Translations under genes and position numbers: made by a program
Assembly (NCBI GenBank): GCA_002315285.1
Contig: DCGR01000070.1
Coordinates: 1 to 49,354 of the forward strand
DNA length: 49,354 bases
Source of the DNA: Bacteroides sp. UBA1773
Lineage (GTDB): Bacteria; Bacteroidota; Bacteroidia; Bacteroidales; Bacteroidaceae
Direction of reading: 5' to 3'
In this document: in pieces, positions 41,937 through 49,354 of the stretch
Layout: every line of letters starts with the position of its first letter
Position numbering within the stretch: position 1 is the stretch's first letter
The notes under the pieces: model-generated
What the model was told of the DNA's origin: nothing
The model's database searches: none
What the model saw: the letters and a program-made list of their open reading frames with translations, nothing else

Positions 41937-42375
41937 CGTCTTTGGCTTTGAATGGGAACACGTCCAGTATTGTTGTTTCTGAGATGGTGGCAATCTCATA
42001 ATCCATCATCGACGTATGCATGCCTTCATCGAGCTTCTTTACCGCATCGCGCAGGTCGGCAGCCTGAACAAGCACCAAGGTGGAGGTTTTTTTCTCTTTC
42101 CCGCTTTTCTCATCGAGGGTGATGAACGACAGCTTGCATTTGAACCACTTGTCGGCAGCCTCTTCTTGTGAGAAGAACAATTCGGAGAATTTGGCGCGCT
42201 TGATGTCTGAAACGGTAAACTCGCCACTGATGTAGCAACTCATCTCCTCAATGATGCGGTTCTCTGCCTCCGTGAAGCTTAAGGCATCCACAACGTACGT
42301 TTCAGTAACCTTGGCCTGTAGGCCATCTTCCTTTACCTTTTCATATCTTACCTTTGTTTCAAACCATTCACTCAT
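41917..42375 (-). CDS. DUF4494 protein
   Basis: The 152-residue protein begins MSEWFETKVRYEK and has VDALSFTEAENRIIEEM followed by ISGEFTVSDIKRAKFSELF, the pattern of DUF4494, a Bacteroidetes family without known function. No signal peptide or membrane segment is present. It lies 14 bases after the cysteine synthase gene and overlaps yggS by 20, so it is firmly in that operon. Confidence 0.88.
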   Translation of the reverse strand: MSEWFETKVRYEKVKEDGLQAKVTETYVVDALSFTEAENRIIEEMSCYISGEFTVSDIKRAKFSELFFSQEEAADKWFKCKLSFITLDEKSGKEKKTSTLVLVQAADLRDAVKKLDEGMHTSMMDYEIATISETTILDVFPFKAKDDAKPEA

Positions 42376-42389
42376 CTTATCTTTGTCAT

Positions 42390-43295
42390 TTAATCGTTAA
42401 ACTTGTCGAACATGCTTGTGCTGAGGTATTTCTCCGCACGGTCAGGGAATACCACCACAATGTTTCCCTGCTCTATCTTCTCTGCCGTACGCATGGCAGC
42501 CAACATGGCGGCTCCGCTGCTCATTCCGGCAAAGATGCCCTCCTTGGCAATGATTTGTCGGGCTGTTTCAATCGCTTCCTCGCTTTCTATCATTTCCTGC
42601 GAATCAATGATGTCTGGGTTGTAGATCTCTGGCACAATGGCTTCCTCCATGTTCTTCAGCCCTTGGATGTAGTGCCCGCGAATGGGCTGGGCGCATACGA
42701 TCCTTATGTCAGGATTCATCACTTTCAGGAAACGTGTCAATCCCATCAAGGTGCCTGATGTGCCGATGGCTCCTACCAGGTAGTCGATTTTTCCTTCACA
42801 CTGTTGCCATATCTCTATGGCCGTGTTTTTGTAGTGTGCCATATAGTTGCTGGCATTCGAGAACTGGTCGGGCATATAGTATTTCTCCGGGTTCATCCTC
42901 ACCATTTCGTGTGCTTTGCGTATGGCACCATCCGTGCCTTGCTCGGCAGGGGTCAGGATTACTTTCCCGCCATACGATCGGATGATTTTCCTTCGTTCTA
43001 TCGACACCGCCTCGCTCATCACGATTTCCACTGGATACCCCTTCACGATGCCTGCAATGGCAAGCCCGATGCCGGTATTGCCCGAAGTCGGTTCGATGAT
43101 GGTTTTTCCGGGTTTCAGCAATCCGTCATGTTCGGCCTGCTCCACCATTGCCACGGCAATGCGGTCCTTGATGCTACCAGTCGGATTGAATCCCTCTACC
43201 TTGGCATAGATGTTCACCTTCGGATTGGGGCATAGTCTGTTTATCCTCACCATCGGGGTGTTTCCTATTGTTCCCAGTATGCTTTTTGCAATCAT
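42390..43295 (-). CDS. cysK: Cysteine synthase family enzyme (O-acetylserine sulfhydrylase)
   Basis: The 301-residue PLP enzyme makes cysteine from O-acetylserine and sulfide. The start IGNTPMVRI, the Schiff-base lysine in NPTGSIKDR, PTSGNTGIGLA, GAIGTSGTLMG and the phosphate-side SSGAAMLAA are all visible. It is slightly short, and CysM- or CysO-type donors cannot be excluded, so the symbol is provisional. It heads an operon with DUF4494 and yggS. Confidence 0.9.
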   Translation of the reverse strand: MIAKSILGTIGNTPMVRINRLCPNPKVNIYAKVEGFNPTGSIKDRIAVAMVEQAEHDGLLKPGKTIIEPTSGNTGIGLAIAGIVKGYPVEIVMSEAVSIERRKIIRSYGGKVILTPAEQGTDGAIRKAHEMVRMNPEKYYMPDQFSNASNYMAHYKNTAIEIWQQCEGKIDYLVGAIGTSGTLMGLTRFLKVMNPDIRIVCAQPIRGHYIQGLKNMEEAIVPEIYNPDIIDSQEMIESEEAIETARQIIAKEGIFAGMSSGAAMLAAMRTAEKIEQGNIVVVFPDRAEKYLSTSMFDKFND

Positions 43296-43333
43296 TTTGT
43301 GTTGTTGTATGTGAGTATTGTGTAATTGGATGG

Positions 43334-43341
43334 CAAAATTA
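43334..43341 (-). promoter_or_regulatory. -7 box of the cysteine synthase operon
   Basis: Minus-strand TAATTTTG matches TAnnTTTG, 38 bases before the ATG. No -33 TTTG at normal spacing. Confidence 0.5.
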
Positions 43342-43422
43342 ATGCAAATTCCTGAATCTCGTTGCCTTATTTTCTCTTTTTTTTCTTTTACGATGATAAT
43401 CGGTGCATCTATCCATGAATCG

Positions 43423-43455
43423 AAAAAAAAGAGGTGAACTAAAAATTCACCTCTT
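43423..43455 (-). terminator. Terminator of the SusC/SusD operon
   Basis: AGAGGTGAA (43430-43438) pairs with TTCACCTCT (43446-43454) with a seven-base loop. On the minus strand it is followed by eight T (43430-43423). It lies about 20 bases after the last gene of the operon. Confidence 0.88.
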
Positions 43456-43473
43456 CATCTTCAAATACAATGG

Positions 43474-43995
43474 TTATTCCGTGAAACCAGTTGTCCGGGT
43501 GCCATGAAATGCATAATGGTCGTAACCATTTTCTTCAGGATTGGGGTCATCGTTATACCAGATTTCATAGTAGATACTATCGCAAGGCATTCCATGCAGG
43601 TTCTTTCCTGCTCCAAGCATTACCTTACCTTTTGTGACGACAGCTTTCCCCGTACCTTTCAGGTCATAATCGCGTTCTGTAGCCTCAAACGTGTTGTTCT
43701 TCAAGTCAACATCTACTCGGAACTTTGTATTCCACCATTCCTCGTCGAGCAGCCACATTTGTGTAGAACTGTTCGAGGCAGTGTTATAAGTCGAAACCGT
43801 GAATACGCCAAAGCCAAATGGGTCATCGTAAACCACATTGCCATCCTTATCTACAGCGTCAAAAGTCACATCCCAATTGCCTGCCATTTGTTCAACAGCT
43901 GTTCCACCAGGCTCTTCGTTGGTTTCCACATTACATGAAATCAGTCCTGCAGACAAGGCCATCAAGAGAAATATCGGATAAAAAATCTTTTTCAT
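43474..43995 (-). CDS. Lipid-binding putative hydrolase-type lipoprotein (PF12888-like)
   Basis: The 173-residue protein has a lipoprotein signal (to LISC, then NVETNEEP). The body is a small beta-barrel-like domain with AGNWDVTFDAVDKDGNV, MWLLDEEWWNTKFRVDVD and KGTGKAVVTKGKV. This fits the lipid-binding family annotated next to SusC/SusD genes in Bacteroides. Acidic residues after the cysteine suggest surface export. It is last in the operon. Confidence 0.75.
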   Translation of the reverse strand: MKKIFYPIFLLMALSAGLISCNVETNEEPGGTAVEQMAGNWDVTFDAVDKDGNVVYDDPFGFGVFTVSTYNTASNSSTQMWLLDEEWWNTKFRVDVDLKNNTFEATERDYDLKGTGKAVVTKGKVMLGAGKNLHGMPCDSIYYEIWYNDDPNPEENGYDHYAFHGTRTTGFTE

Positions 43996-44006
43996 AAGTC
44001 AGTTGT

Positions 44007-44768
44007 TTATTTTTGAATTAATACCGGAGCCATGAAAATCTGGCTAGCATACGACAGGTTGTAAGATATTTTTTTGTTGACCGGATCCCACTTCGCATTC
44101 TCGATGTAATCAAGTCCGTCGCCCCAACCTGCAATGTAGCTCGACAACAGTTCAATGGTGTTGTCCTCATTGAGAGCGACATAACCTGTCATGCAATAGC
44201 TTTTTCCGTAAGCACGGATTTGCGCATACCAGCCCCCTAGTAGGTCGTTGGCATAATACATGCCCTTGGCAACTTCTGTGAATGTGATGCCAGTACATTG
44301 TGTTGTGTTGCCGTATTGTGCGGCACGTTTGGCAAAGGTGTCGCCAGCTGTTCCATAAGTTGAGGCTGCCATGTCCGTGATGTAGGTGCCTGCAATGCTT
44401 TCGGTAATGTTAGGGTTATATACAAACACCGTACGTTTTACCGATTTCGAGAATCCATCCACATTCTTGGCTGCATAGCTTATTGTAAACATGCCAGCAC
44501 TGCCCGTTGTGATTGCCGTGACTTCCTCCCCTGCCACATTGGTAATGGTCTTGACGATTTTTGCTGTTACATCTTCACCGTTTTCCGTTGCCGTACATCC
44601 GGGATCCGTAAACTGGCCGCCAATAGGTACCGACATTACCTCATCGCCATTCATTGAGAAGACCGTGTAATACGTAATCTTTGTATCTGTCAGCTCCTCA
44701 TCCGAGCATGACGTTGCCATGCACATTGACAAGCAGAGTGAACAAACATATAACAAGTATTTTTTCAT
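44007..44768 (-). CDS. Surface lipoprotein with Ig-like domain, DUF5012-type
   Basis: The 253-residue protein has a lipoprotein signal ending SCSDEEL; CSDEE is close to the Bacteroides surface-export signal, so it is likely on the outside of the cell. An Ig-like domain (about 30-120) with VPIGGQFTDPGCTATENGEDVT is followed by a second beta domain that ends in a segment on GYVALNEDNTIELLSSYIAGWGD. This order matches DUF5012 proteins coded beside SusC/SusD pairs. It probably helps capture the ligand of the transporter. 32 bases separate it from SusD. Confidence 0.78.
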   Translation of the reverse strand: MKKYLLYVCSLCLSMCMATSCSDEELTDTKITYYTVFSMNGDEVMSVPIGGQFTDPGCTATENGEDVTAKIVKTITNVAGEEVTAITTGSAGMFTISYAAKNVDGFSKSVKRTVFVYNPNITESIAGTYITDMAASTYGTAGDTFAKRAAQYGNTTQCTGITFTEVAKGMYYANDLLGGWYAQIRAYGKSYCMTGYVALNEDNTIELLSSYIAGWGDGLDYIENAKWDPVNKKISYNLSYASQIFMAPVLIQK

Positions 44769-44800
44769 AATCTAATCGTTTTAATTATTGTTGTTTTCTG

Positions 44801-46303
44801 TTACTTTGCGTCCCAAAACACGCGGTCACTCAACAGTTTTGCCGCAGGTGTGTTCTTGTTCAACTGTCGGGCACTGCTTGGATATGGCACGCGTTTAGCC
44901 AAGCCACCTGCCTGAATGTAGTTCACACCCGGTTCTATCATCTGGCCTGCCTGATATTCGATCGATCCATTATAAATGTCTTTTGCCGTGACCGAACTCA
45001 GCGAGGGAATATCCGTACGACGCATTTCCGACCATGCTTCCATGTGGTCGCGCATGAACAGCGCTGCCCACTTCTGCATGTAAATCAGGTTCAGCTTGTC
45101 GGTTGGCGTCTTCTTTGATGCGAACGAAACCAAAGAGTTCGACAGGAATTCAGCCGCACCGCTGATTCCGCGTGAGTTGAAGTCGCTTGTGACACCTGCC
45201 TTATAGGCCTTCTCGGCTTCTTCCTTATTGTCGTTGAATCGGAGTTCACATTCGGCAATCAGGAACTGAAGTTCTGCCTGTGTGAAGAGATAGATCGGGG
45301 CACTTTTGGTCACTGCATACTGAATGTTGCTCACATAGTCGCCATTGTAGAGCGAACCAATCTTCATCCAGTCACCGAGAAGTGTCTTGCAACCTGGCAA
45401 CTGACCGATGTAATCGTTGGTCTTGGTGGCCTTCGTAATGGCATAATCAATGCGTGGGTCGTCGGTAAACGTGTAATAGCTTACGATTGGATATGCGGCG
45501 CAATGGTTTTTCGCGCCAAGGCTGTTGTAGGCACCAAACCATGGGTTATACTGTCCTTCTGATGGAGAATAAACATCCCACGTAATGTCACCGGTAAAGA
45601 ACTTGTTGTCGCTGATGAGCTGCTTCACCTTGGCTGTGTATGAGGCTGTGTCGATGTTGCCGTCAATCAGTCTCAAGTACATACGCAGGCGAAGTGCATT
45701 GGCGTAGCCTTTCCACTGAGCCATGCTCTTGTTCATCATGGGGTCGGTAAGCGTCATCACTTCCGCGCCTAAAGCGGCTTCGGCTTTGTCCAACTCTGCA
45801 AGTACCTCTTTGTAAATCTTTTCTCCATCGTCCCACTTGGGTGCTGGTATTGATGCACCGGCCAAAGCTTCCTCGTAGGGGGCGTCGCTCATGTTATCTA
45901 CCAGCAGCTGAAAAGCCTGCACGCGCAGCACCGTACATGCATAGATGTCCGACGTGTTCTCTGTGCGGCTGAGAATGTCTTTGATGTCGGCCAATGCGCC
46001 AGCGTAGAGATTTGAATAGCAACGTCTGAACAAATCAGAACTTTCATCAATATTCAGCTCAGCCAGATCATTGTATTGGTTGGCCGAAGGCATCTGGTCA
46101 AAATACTGTGCAAAAAATCCACCATAATTGAACATCTGGTCTCCTATGGCATCGGCTATGAAATTCTCTACAGCAGGAAACACCAAGTCGGTCGTCACTG
46201 CACTACTCGAGGGATAGTTGGGATCATCGTTGATGTCCAAATCCGCACATGAAGACACAAAGAGTGCCAAGAGCGATGTGTATATTATATATATCTTTTT
46301 CAT
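44801..46303 (-). CDS. susD-like: SusD/RagB family nutrient-binding lipoprotein (SusD-like_2 type)
   Basis: The 500-residue lipoprotein (signal to SSCADLDINDDPN) is the lid of the SusC channel. It has the helical SusD fold, with an N-terminal FNYGGFFAQYFDQMPSANQY block and a TPR-like KVLAELDKAEAAL helix. The C-terminal KWAALFMRDHMEAWSEMRRTDIP is typical. It resembles the SusD-like_2 group (PF12771), whose characterised Bacteroides member near BT2263 binds peptides rather than glycans; the same is possible here. It starts 15 bases after SusC. Confidence 0.9.
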   Translation of the reverse strand: MKKIYIIYTSLLALFVSSCADLDINDDPNYPSSSAVTTDLVFPAVENFIADAIGDQMFNYGGFFAQYFDQMPSANQYNDLAELNIDESSDLFRRCYSNLYAGALADIKDILSRTENTSDIYACTVLRVQAFQLLVDNMSDAPYEEALAGASIPAPKWDDGEKIYKEVLAELDKAEAALGAEVMTLTDPMMNKSMAQWKGYANALRLRMYLRLIDGNIDTASYTAKVKQLISDNKFFTGDITWDVYSPSEGQYNPWFGAYNSLGAKNHCAAYPIVSYYTFTDDPRIDYAITKATKTNDYIGQLPGCKTLLGDWMKIGSLYNGDYVSNIQYAVTKSAPIYLFTQAELQFLIAECELRFNDNKEEAEKAYKAGVTSDFNSRGISGAAEFLSNSLVSFASKKTPTDKLNLIYMQKWAALFMRDHMEAWSEMRRTDIPSLSSVTAKDIYNGSIEYQAGQMIEPGVNYIQAGGLAKRVPYPSSARQLNKNTPAAKLLSDRVFWDAK

Positions 46304-46318
46304 GACTCGTCTTATTTT

Positions 46319-49300
46319 TTAGAATTTAACCATCACATTGAAACCAAATTTACGAGAACTTGGGTTCGCAGAATATTCTCCGAATTGTCCTTGAAGGTCG
46401 TTACCGAATGAGGTCAATTCGGGGTCACAGAATGTATTGCTCGAAGGAGTCCAAACAAACAGGTTGTTGCCGTAGAACGACAGGCGAGCGCCTGTGAGGA
46501 AGAACTTGTTGAACCATTTTTGTGGCAGTTCCCAGCTCAATGCGATTGTACGCAGCTTCACATACGACTTGTCGATCAGGAATGCCGCGTCCATGTCGTC
46601 ACCACCATTGTTCCAGTAGTTGTAGATGTTTGTCGGGGTCAGGGCTGTGGAGTTTTCAACATATCCGCCATTTCCATCTGATACCATCGAGTTGGGCACT
46701 ACGAACGGATTACGGTTGTTGTAGGCTGTCTGAATGGCGTTGCCGGTGAAATAGGTAATGTCCTTTGTGCGTGAGTACATCAAACCACCCTTTCTGATGT
46801 CGAGGTCGGCGGTCAGCGTGATGCCCTTATACGTAATGTTCGTACCGAAGCCCATCGTATATTTGTAGTTCATTGAGCCAATTGCCTGGACATCGCTTGT
46901 GGAGAGTGGCAAACCATTCTTGTCAACGATGATTTTTCCATCGTCCGTCTTCTGTGAGGTGTATGCTTTGTAGATACCCAGTTCTTCGCCTTCGATGGCA
47001 TACAATCCGGTTCCGCCGGAGAAACCGTAAATCAGGCTACTGCCACCCAACTCTTCGGGTAAGCTCAGCACTTTGTTGTTGTTCTTGGTGTAATTCCACG
47101 AAATTTCCCATCTGAAATCGCCAATCTTGACGGGTACCACACTTACCAAGAGCTCAATACCACGGTTGCGGATCTTACCGATGTTCATGTTCTGAGCAGT
47201 GTAACCGGTCGAGGGATCCATGTTCAGGCTGAATATCTGCTTGTCGGTGATTCGGTTGTAGTAGGCTGCGTCGAAACTGATTCGGTTCTTGAAGAATGCC
47301 ATCTGCAGACCGATTTCCGTTTCGGTTGTCATCTCAGGACTCAGATTGGCACTTCCCAGTACGTTTCCGTTCGTGTAGGCGTTGGTGCCGGTCTTGGTGA
47401 ATGGGAAACTGCTTGAGCCCCATCCCGACGAATTGGCCGAGGCCTGTGAGTAAACCGAATTCGTCATGTAAGGAGCTGCATCGTTACCTGTCTTACCCCA
47501 TGCTACACGTACCTTTCCTAAGCTCAGTACGTTTTTTACGTCATCGTCGAACAATTCCGAGAACAGGAAGCTGGCTGTTGTTCCAGGATAGAAGAACGAC
47601 CTGTTGCCTTTAGGAAGAGTCGATGACCAGTCATTACGTGCCGTAAAGGTTACATACAGCATGTTCTTCCATGAGCCTTCGGCCTGTGCGTATGCACCGT
47701 ACAGACGGCGTTGCGATTTGCCCTGTCCTACGCTGGGAATTTCTGATGAGTTCGACAAATCGTACCACGTAGGAATTGTCAGACCCGTAACAGAAGCCGA
47801 GAGCGAAGTCACCTTGCGGTCGTTGTGGTTCACACCCACCAAGGCGTTCACGCTGAAGTCGTCAAATGTCTGGTTGTAGGTCACAAACAAGTCGTTGTTC
47901 AGCTCTCTGCGGCGTGTGGTTTGTTGCGAAACGCTACCTGTTACTCCTGTTGCTGTCGATGCTTCTTCGTTGGCTGTGCCAATCACAAGCTTCTCCAGGT
48001 TTGGAGTGCCCGAATTGTAGTGTCCTGTGGTCTGGTCCAAACCACCGCGATAAGTAATCTGGAAGTGTTCCAAGAATTTGTAGTCAACCTGGAACTTGCC
48101 ATAGAAACGATCGGCTTCATACTCGTTCTGATAGTTCTGCAACACCCAGTATGGATTGGTGGTGCCATAAGGTGTGTAGTAGTAACCAGGAGTGTTGAAT
48201 GGATTCGACAAATCCTTCAAACCCACATAGCTGATGTCTCGTGGACTCTGCATCAATGAGTTGTACATTGAGCTTTCCTGCTGTCCGGTAGTGGCAAAGC
48301 TGTTTTTCTGATAAGCATAGTTCAATGATGAGCTGAAGGTGAAATCCTTCACCTTGTGGGTTCCACGTGCCGAGAAGGTCAGTTTCTTGTACGAGTCGGC
48401 CGAGGTGGGAATGATGCCGTCATCATCCACATGCGAAAGCGAAACGAAATACGTACTTGTATCCGTTGCACCATTAAACGATACACTGTTGTTGTAACGG
48501 ATACCTGTGTCGAAGAAGTCGCGCAAGTTGTTCTTGATAGGCACATACGACTTCATCTGCTGGGAGTTGTTGTAAACCACACCGTAGCGCAGCATGGATC
48601 CATCAAATGCAGGGCCCCACGAACCATTCTCGTCGTCGGTCTTGTTGCCATACCATCCCTGACCAAACTCATTCTGCATCTGAGGGATGCGCAACAGTGT
48701 CTCCCATTGCACGCCACCATTGTATTCCACGCCTAATCCTTTTGCTCTTGCCTTGCCGCTTTTTGTGCTGATGAGAATGACACCATTGGCTGCACGCGAA
48801 CCGTAAAGAGCCGTTGCCGCAGCACCTTTCAGAATTGTCATGCTCTCAACATCATCCGGGTTGACGGCATTGGCACCGTTACCGAAGTCATAGCCAGAGT
48901 TGAGTCCGTTGCTCGAATATACAGACGTGTTATTCAAAGGCACGCCATCTACTACATACAGCGGCTGGTTGGAACCCGACAGTGAGCTCATGCCTCGAAT
49001 GATGACAGAGTTTGATGAACCCGGGTCGGAGGAGGTGTTGGTGATGGTTACACCAGCCACTTTTCCAGCGAGCCCTGACATGATGTCGCTGGTACGTGTT
49101 GCCGTGATCCTGTCATTCTTTACGGAAGTCGCCGAATAGCCCAGTGACTTTTCTTGGCGCGTCAAGCCCATGGCGGTCACCACAACTTCATCAAGAGTCT
49201 CCGAATCGGATTCCAATACAACACGCATGACAGGCTTGATTTCCACATCCTGTGTTTTCATGCCAATGTACGAAACAGTCAGGATTTTTGCCGTACCTGG

Positions 49301-49339
49301 CAAATCTGTCAACTTGAAATTACCGTCAAAATCAGTAAT
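46319..49339 (-). CDS. susC-like: SusC/RagA TonB-dependent outer-membrane transporter (N-terminus not intact in window)
   Basis: About 1,007 residues are visible. Starting at the edge there is the end of a carboxypeptidase-D-like domain (ITDFDGNFKL, LTVSYIGMKT), then the SusC signature LDEVVVTAMG, the plug (SVIIRGMSSLSG, PLYVVDGVPLNN, GAAATALYGSRAANGVI) and a 22-strand-type barrel ending KFGFNVMVKF. With SusD it forms the import channel across the outer membrane, powered by TonB. The frame is closed by a TGA at 49342-49340 just before ITDFDG, with 12 more bases to the window end. A real gene would continue through a signal peptide, so either the last bases are not true flanking sequence or the gene is interrupted. 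A TTG at 49312 is not a credible start. Confidence 0.9.
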   Translation of the reverse strand: MTDFDGNFKLTDLPGTAKILTVSYIGMKTQDVEIKPVMRVVLESDSETLDEVVVTAMGLTRQEKSLGYSATSVKNDRITATRTSDIMSGLAGKVAGVTITNTSSDPGSSNSVIIRGMSSLSGSNQPLYVVDGVPLNNTSVYSSNGLNSGYDFGNGANAVNPDDVESMTILKGAAATALYGSRAANGVILISTKSGKARAKGLGVEYNGGVQWETLLRIPQMQNEFGQGWYGNKTDDENGSWGPAFDGSMLRYGVVYNNSQQMKSYVPIKNNLRDFFDTGIRYNNSVSFNGATDTSTYFVSLSHVDDDGIIPTSADSYKKLTFSARGTHKVKDFTFSSSLNYAYQKNSFATTGQQESSMYNSLMQSPRDISYVGLKDLSNPFNTPGYYYTPYGTTNPYWVLQNYQNEYEADRFYGKFQVDYKFLEHFQITYRGGLDQTTGHYNSGTPNLEKLVIGTANEEASTATGVTGSVSQQTTRRRELNNDLFVTYNQTFDDFSVNALVGVNHNDRKVTSLSASVTGLTIPTWYDLSNSSEIPSVGQGKSQRRLYGAYAQAEGSWKNMLYVTFTARNDWSSTLPKGNRSFFYPGTTASFLFSELFDDDVKNVLSLGKVRVAWGKTGNDAAPYMTNSVYSQASANSSGWGSSSFPFTKTGTNAYTNGNVLGSANLSPEMTTETEIGLQMAFFKNRISFDAAYYNRITDKQIFSLNMDPSTGYTAQNMNIGKIRNRGIELLVSVVPVKIGDFRWEISWNYTKNNNKVLSLPEELGGSSLIYGFSGGTGLYAIEGEELGIYKAYTSQKTDDGKIIVDKNGLPLSTSDVQAIGSMNYKYTMGFGTNITYKGITLTADLDIRKGGLMYSRTKDITYFTGNAIQTAYNNRNPFVVPNSMVSDGNGGYVENSTALTPTNIYNYWNNGGDDMDAAFLIDKSYVKLRTIALSWELPQKWFNKFFLTGARLSFYGNNLFVWTPSSNTFCDPELTSFGNDLQGQFGEYSANPSSRKFGFNVMVKF

Positions 49340-49354
49340 TCAAGTTTCGCAAGT

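Noticed and set aside
49139..49312. TTG at 49312 as the start of the SusC-like protein
   Set aside because: The frame continues upstream with the conserved ITDFDGNFK; a start here would cut the domain and leave no signal peptide.
1..49354. CRISPR arrays, tRNA or rRNA genes, insertion sequences and prophage genes
   Set aside because: None was seen on reading through the window; no regularly spaced 20-40-base repeats, cloverleaf-like segments, or transposase or integrase frames.

Overview
The window is a stretch of a Bacteroidales genome, most likely from a Prevotellaceae-type gut or oral commensal. This rests on a SusC/SusD outer-membrane pair, several promoters of the Bacteroidetes form (TTTG, 19-21 bases, TAnnTTTG), lipoproteins with LES-like sequence after the lipid-bearing cysteine, an N-succinylornithine-type transcarbamylase, and DUF1080, DUF4494 and DUF5012 proteins. 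No tRNA, rRNA, CRISPR array, transposase, integrase or phage gene was seen. The window looks like chromosomal backbone with catabolic islands; both ends cut through genes.

Layout. 1-170: 3' end of an unrecognised gene. 256-2630 (-): lipoprotein DUF1080 hydrolase plus Tat-exported Gfo/Idh/MocA oxidoreductase. 2744-4707: purine nucleoside phosphorylase and MltG, divergent from interlocked promoters. 4708-5206: gene-free, repeat-rich. 5207-6214 (-): SIS-domain sugar isomerase. 6458-14699 (+): nine genes for arginine and proline synthesis (argR, GNAT, argG, argC, argD, proC, proB, proA, argF'). 14761-17337: a superoxide-reductase-like protein without its iron ligands, then a ClpB lacking the N-domain. 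17612-22576: DUF3298-type lipoprotein, rsmG, MBL hydrolase, gcvP. 22624-26760: a putative envelope O-acylation operon (SGNH protein, bactofilin, MBOAT, small membrane protein). 26761-27454: gene-free, holding a second copy of the intergenic element. 27455-29328: BlaI/BlaR1-type regulator pair. 29394-35684 (-): nagB, nagA, GH20, M28 peptidase and CE15 esterase as one operon. 35961-36869 (-): unknown exported protein. 37171-39412: thrB-thrC. 39538-43295 (-): acyl-CoA ligase, YggS, DUF4494, cysteine synthase. 43474 to the right end (-): a SusC/SusD system with two accessory lipoproteins.

How the parts fit. The arg/pro block supplies most steps from glutamate to proline and to citrulline/argininosuccinate under ArgR; acylglutamate kinase, deacylase and argininosuccinate lyase must lie elsewhere. 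The CE15-M28-GH20-nagA-nagB operon can take a glycoconjugate from extracytoplasmic trimming to fructose-6-phosphate. The SGNH-bactofilin-MBOAT operon resembles PatA/PatB or AlgI/AlgJ-X acetylation machines with a cytoskeletal scaffold gene between them, and is the best candidate here for an under-described system. Other points of interest are a BlaR1-like protein with two ExbD-like C-terminal modules, tandem sigma-54-like elements before the truncated ClpB, a serine at the transcarbamylase specificity position, and two colinear diverged copies of an unnamed intergenic element carrying heptanucleotide repeats.
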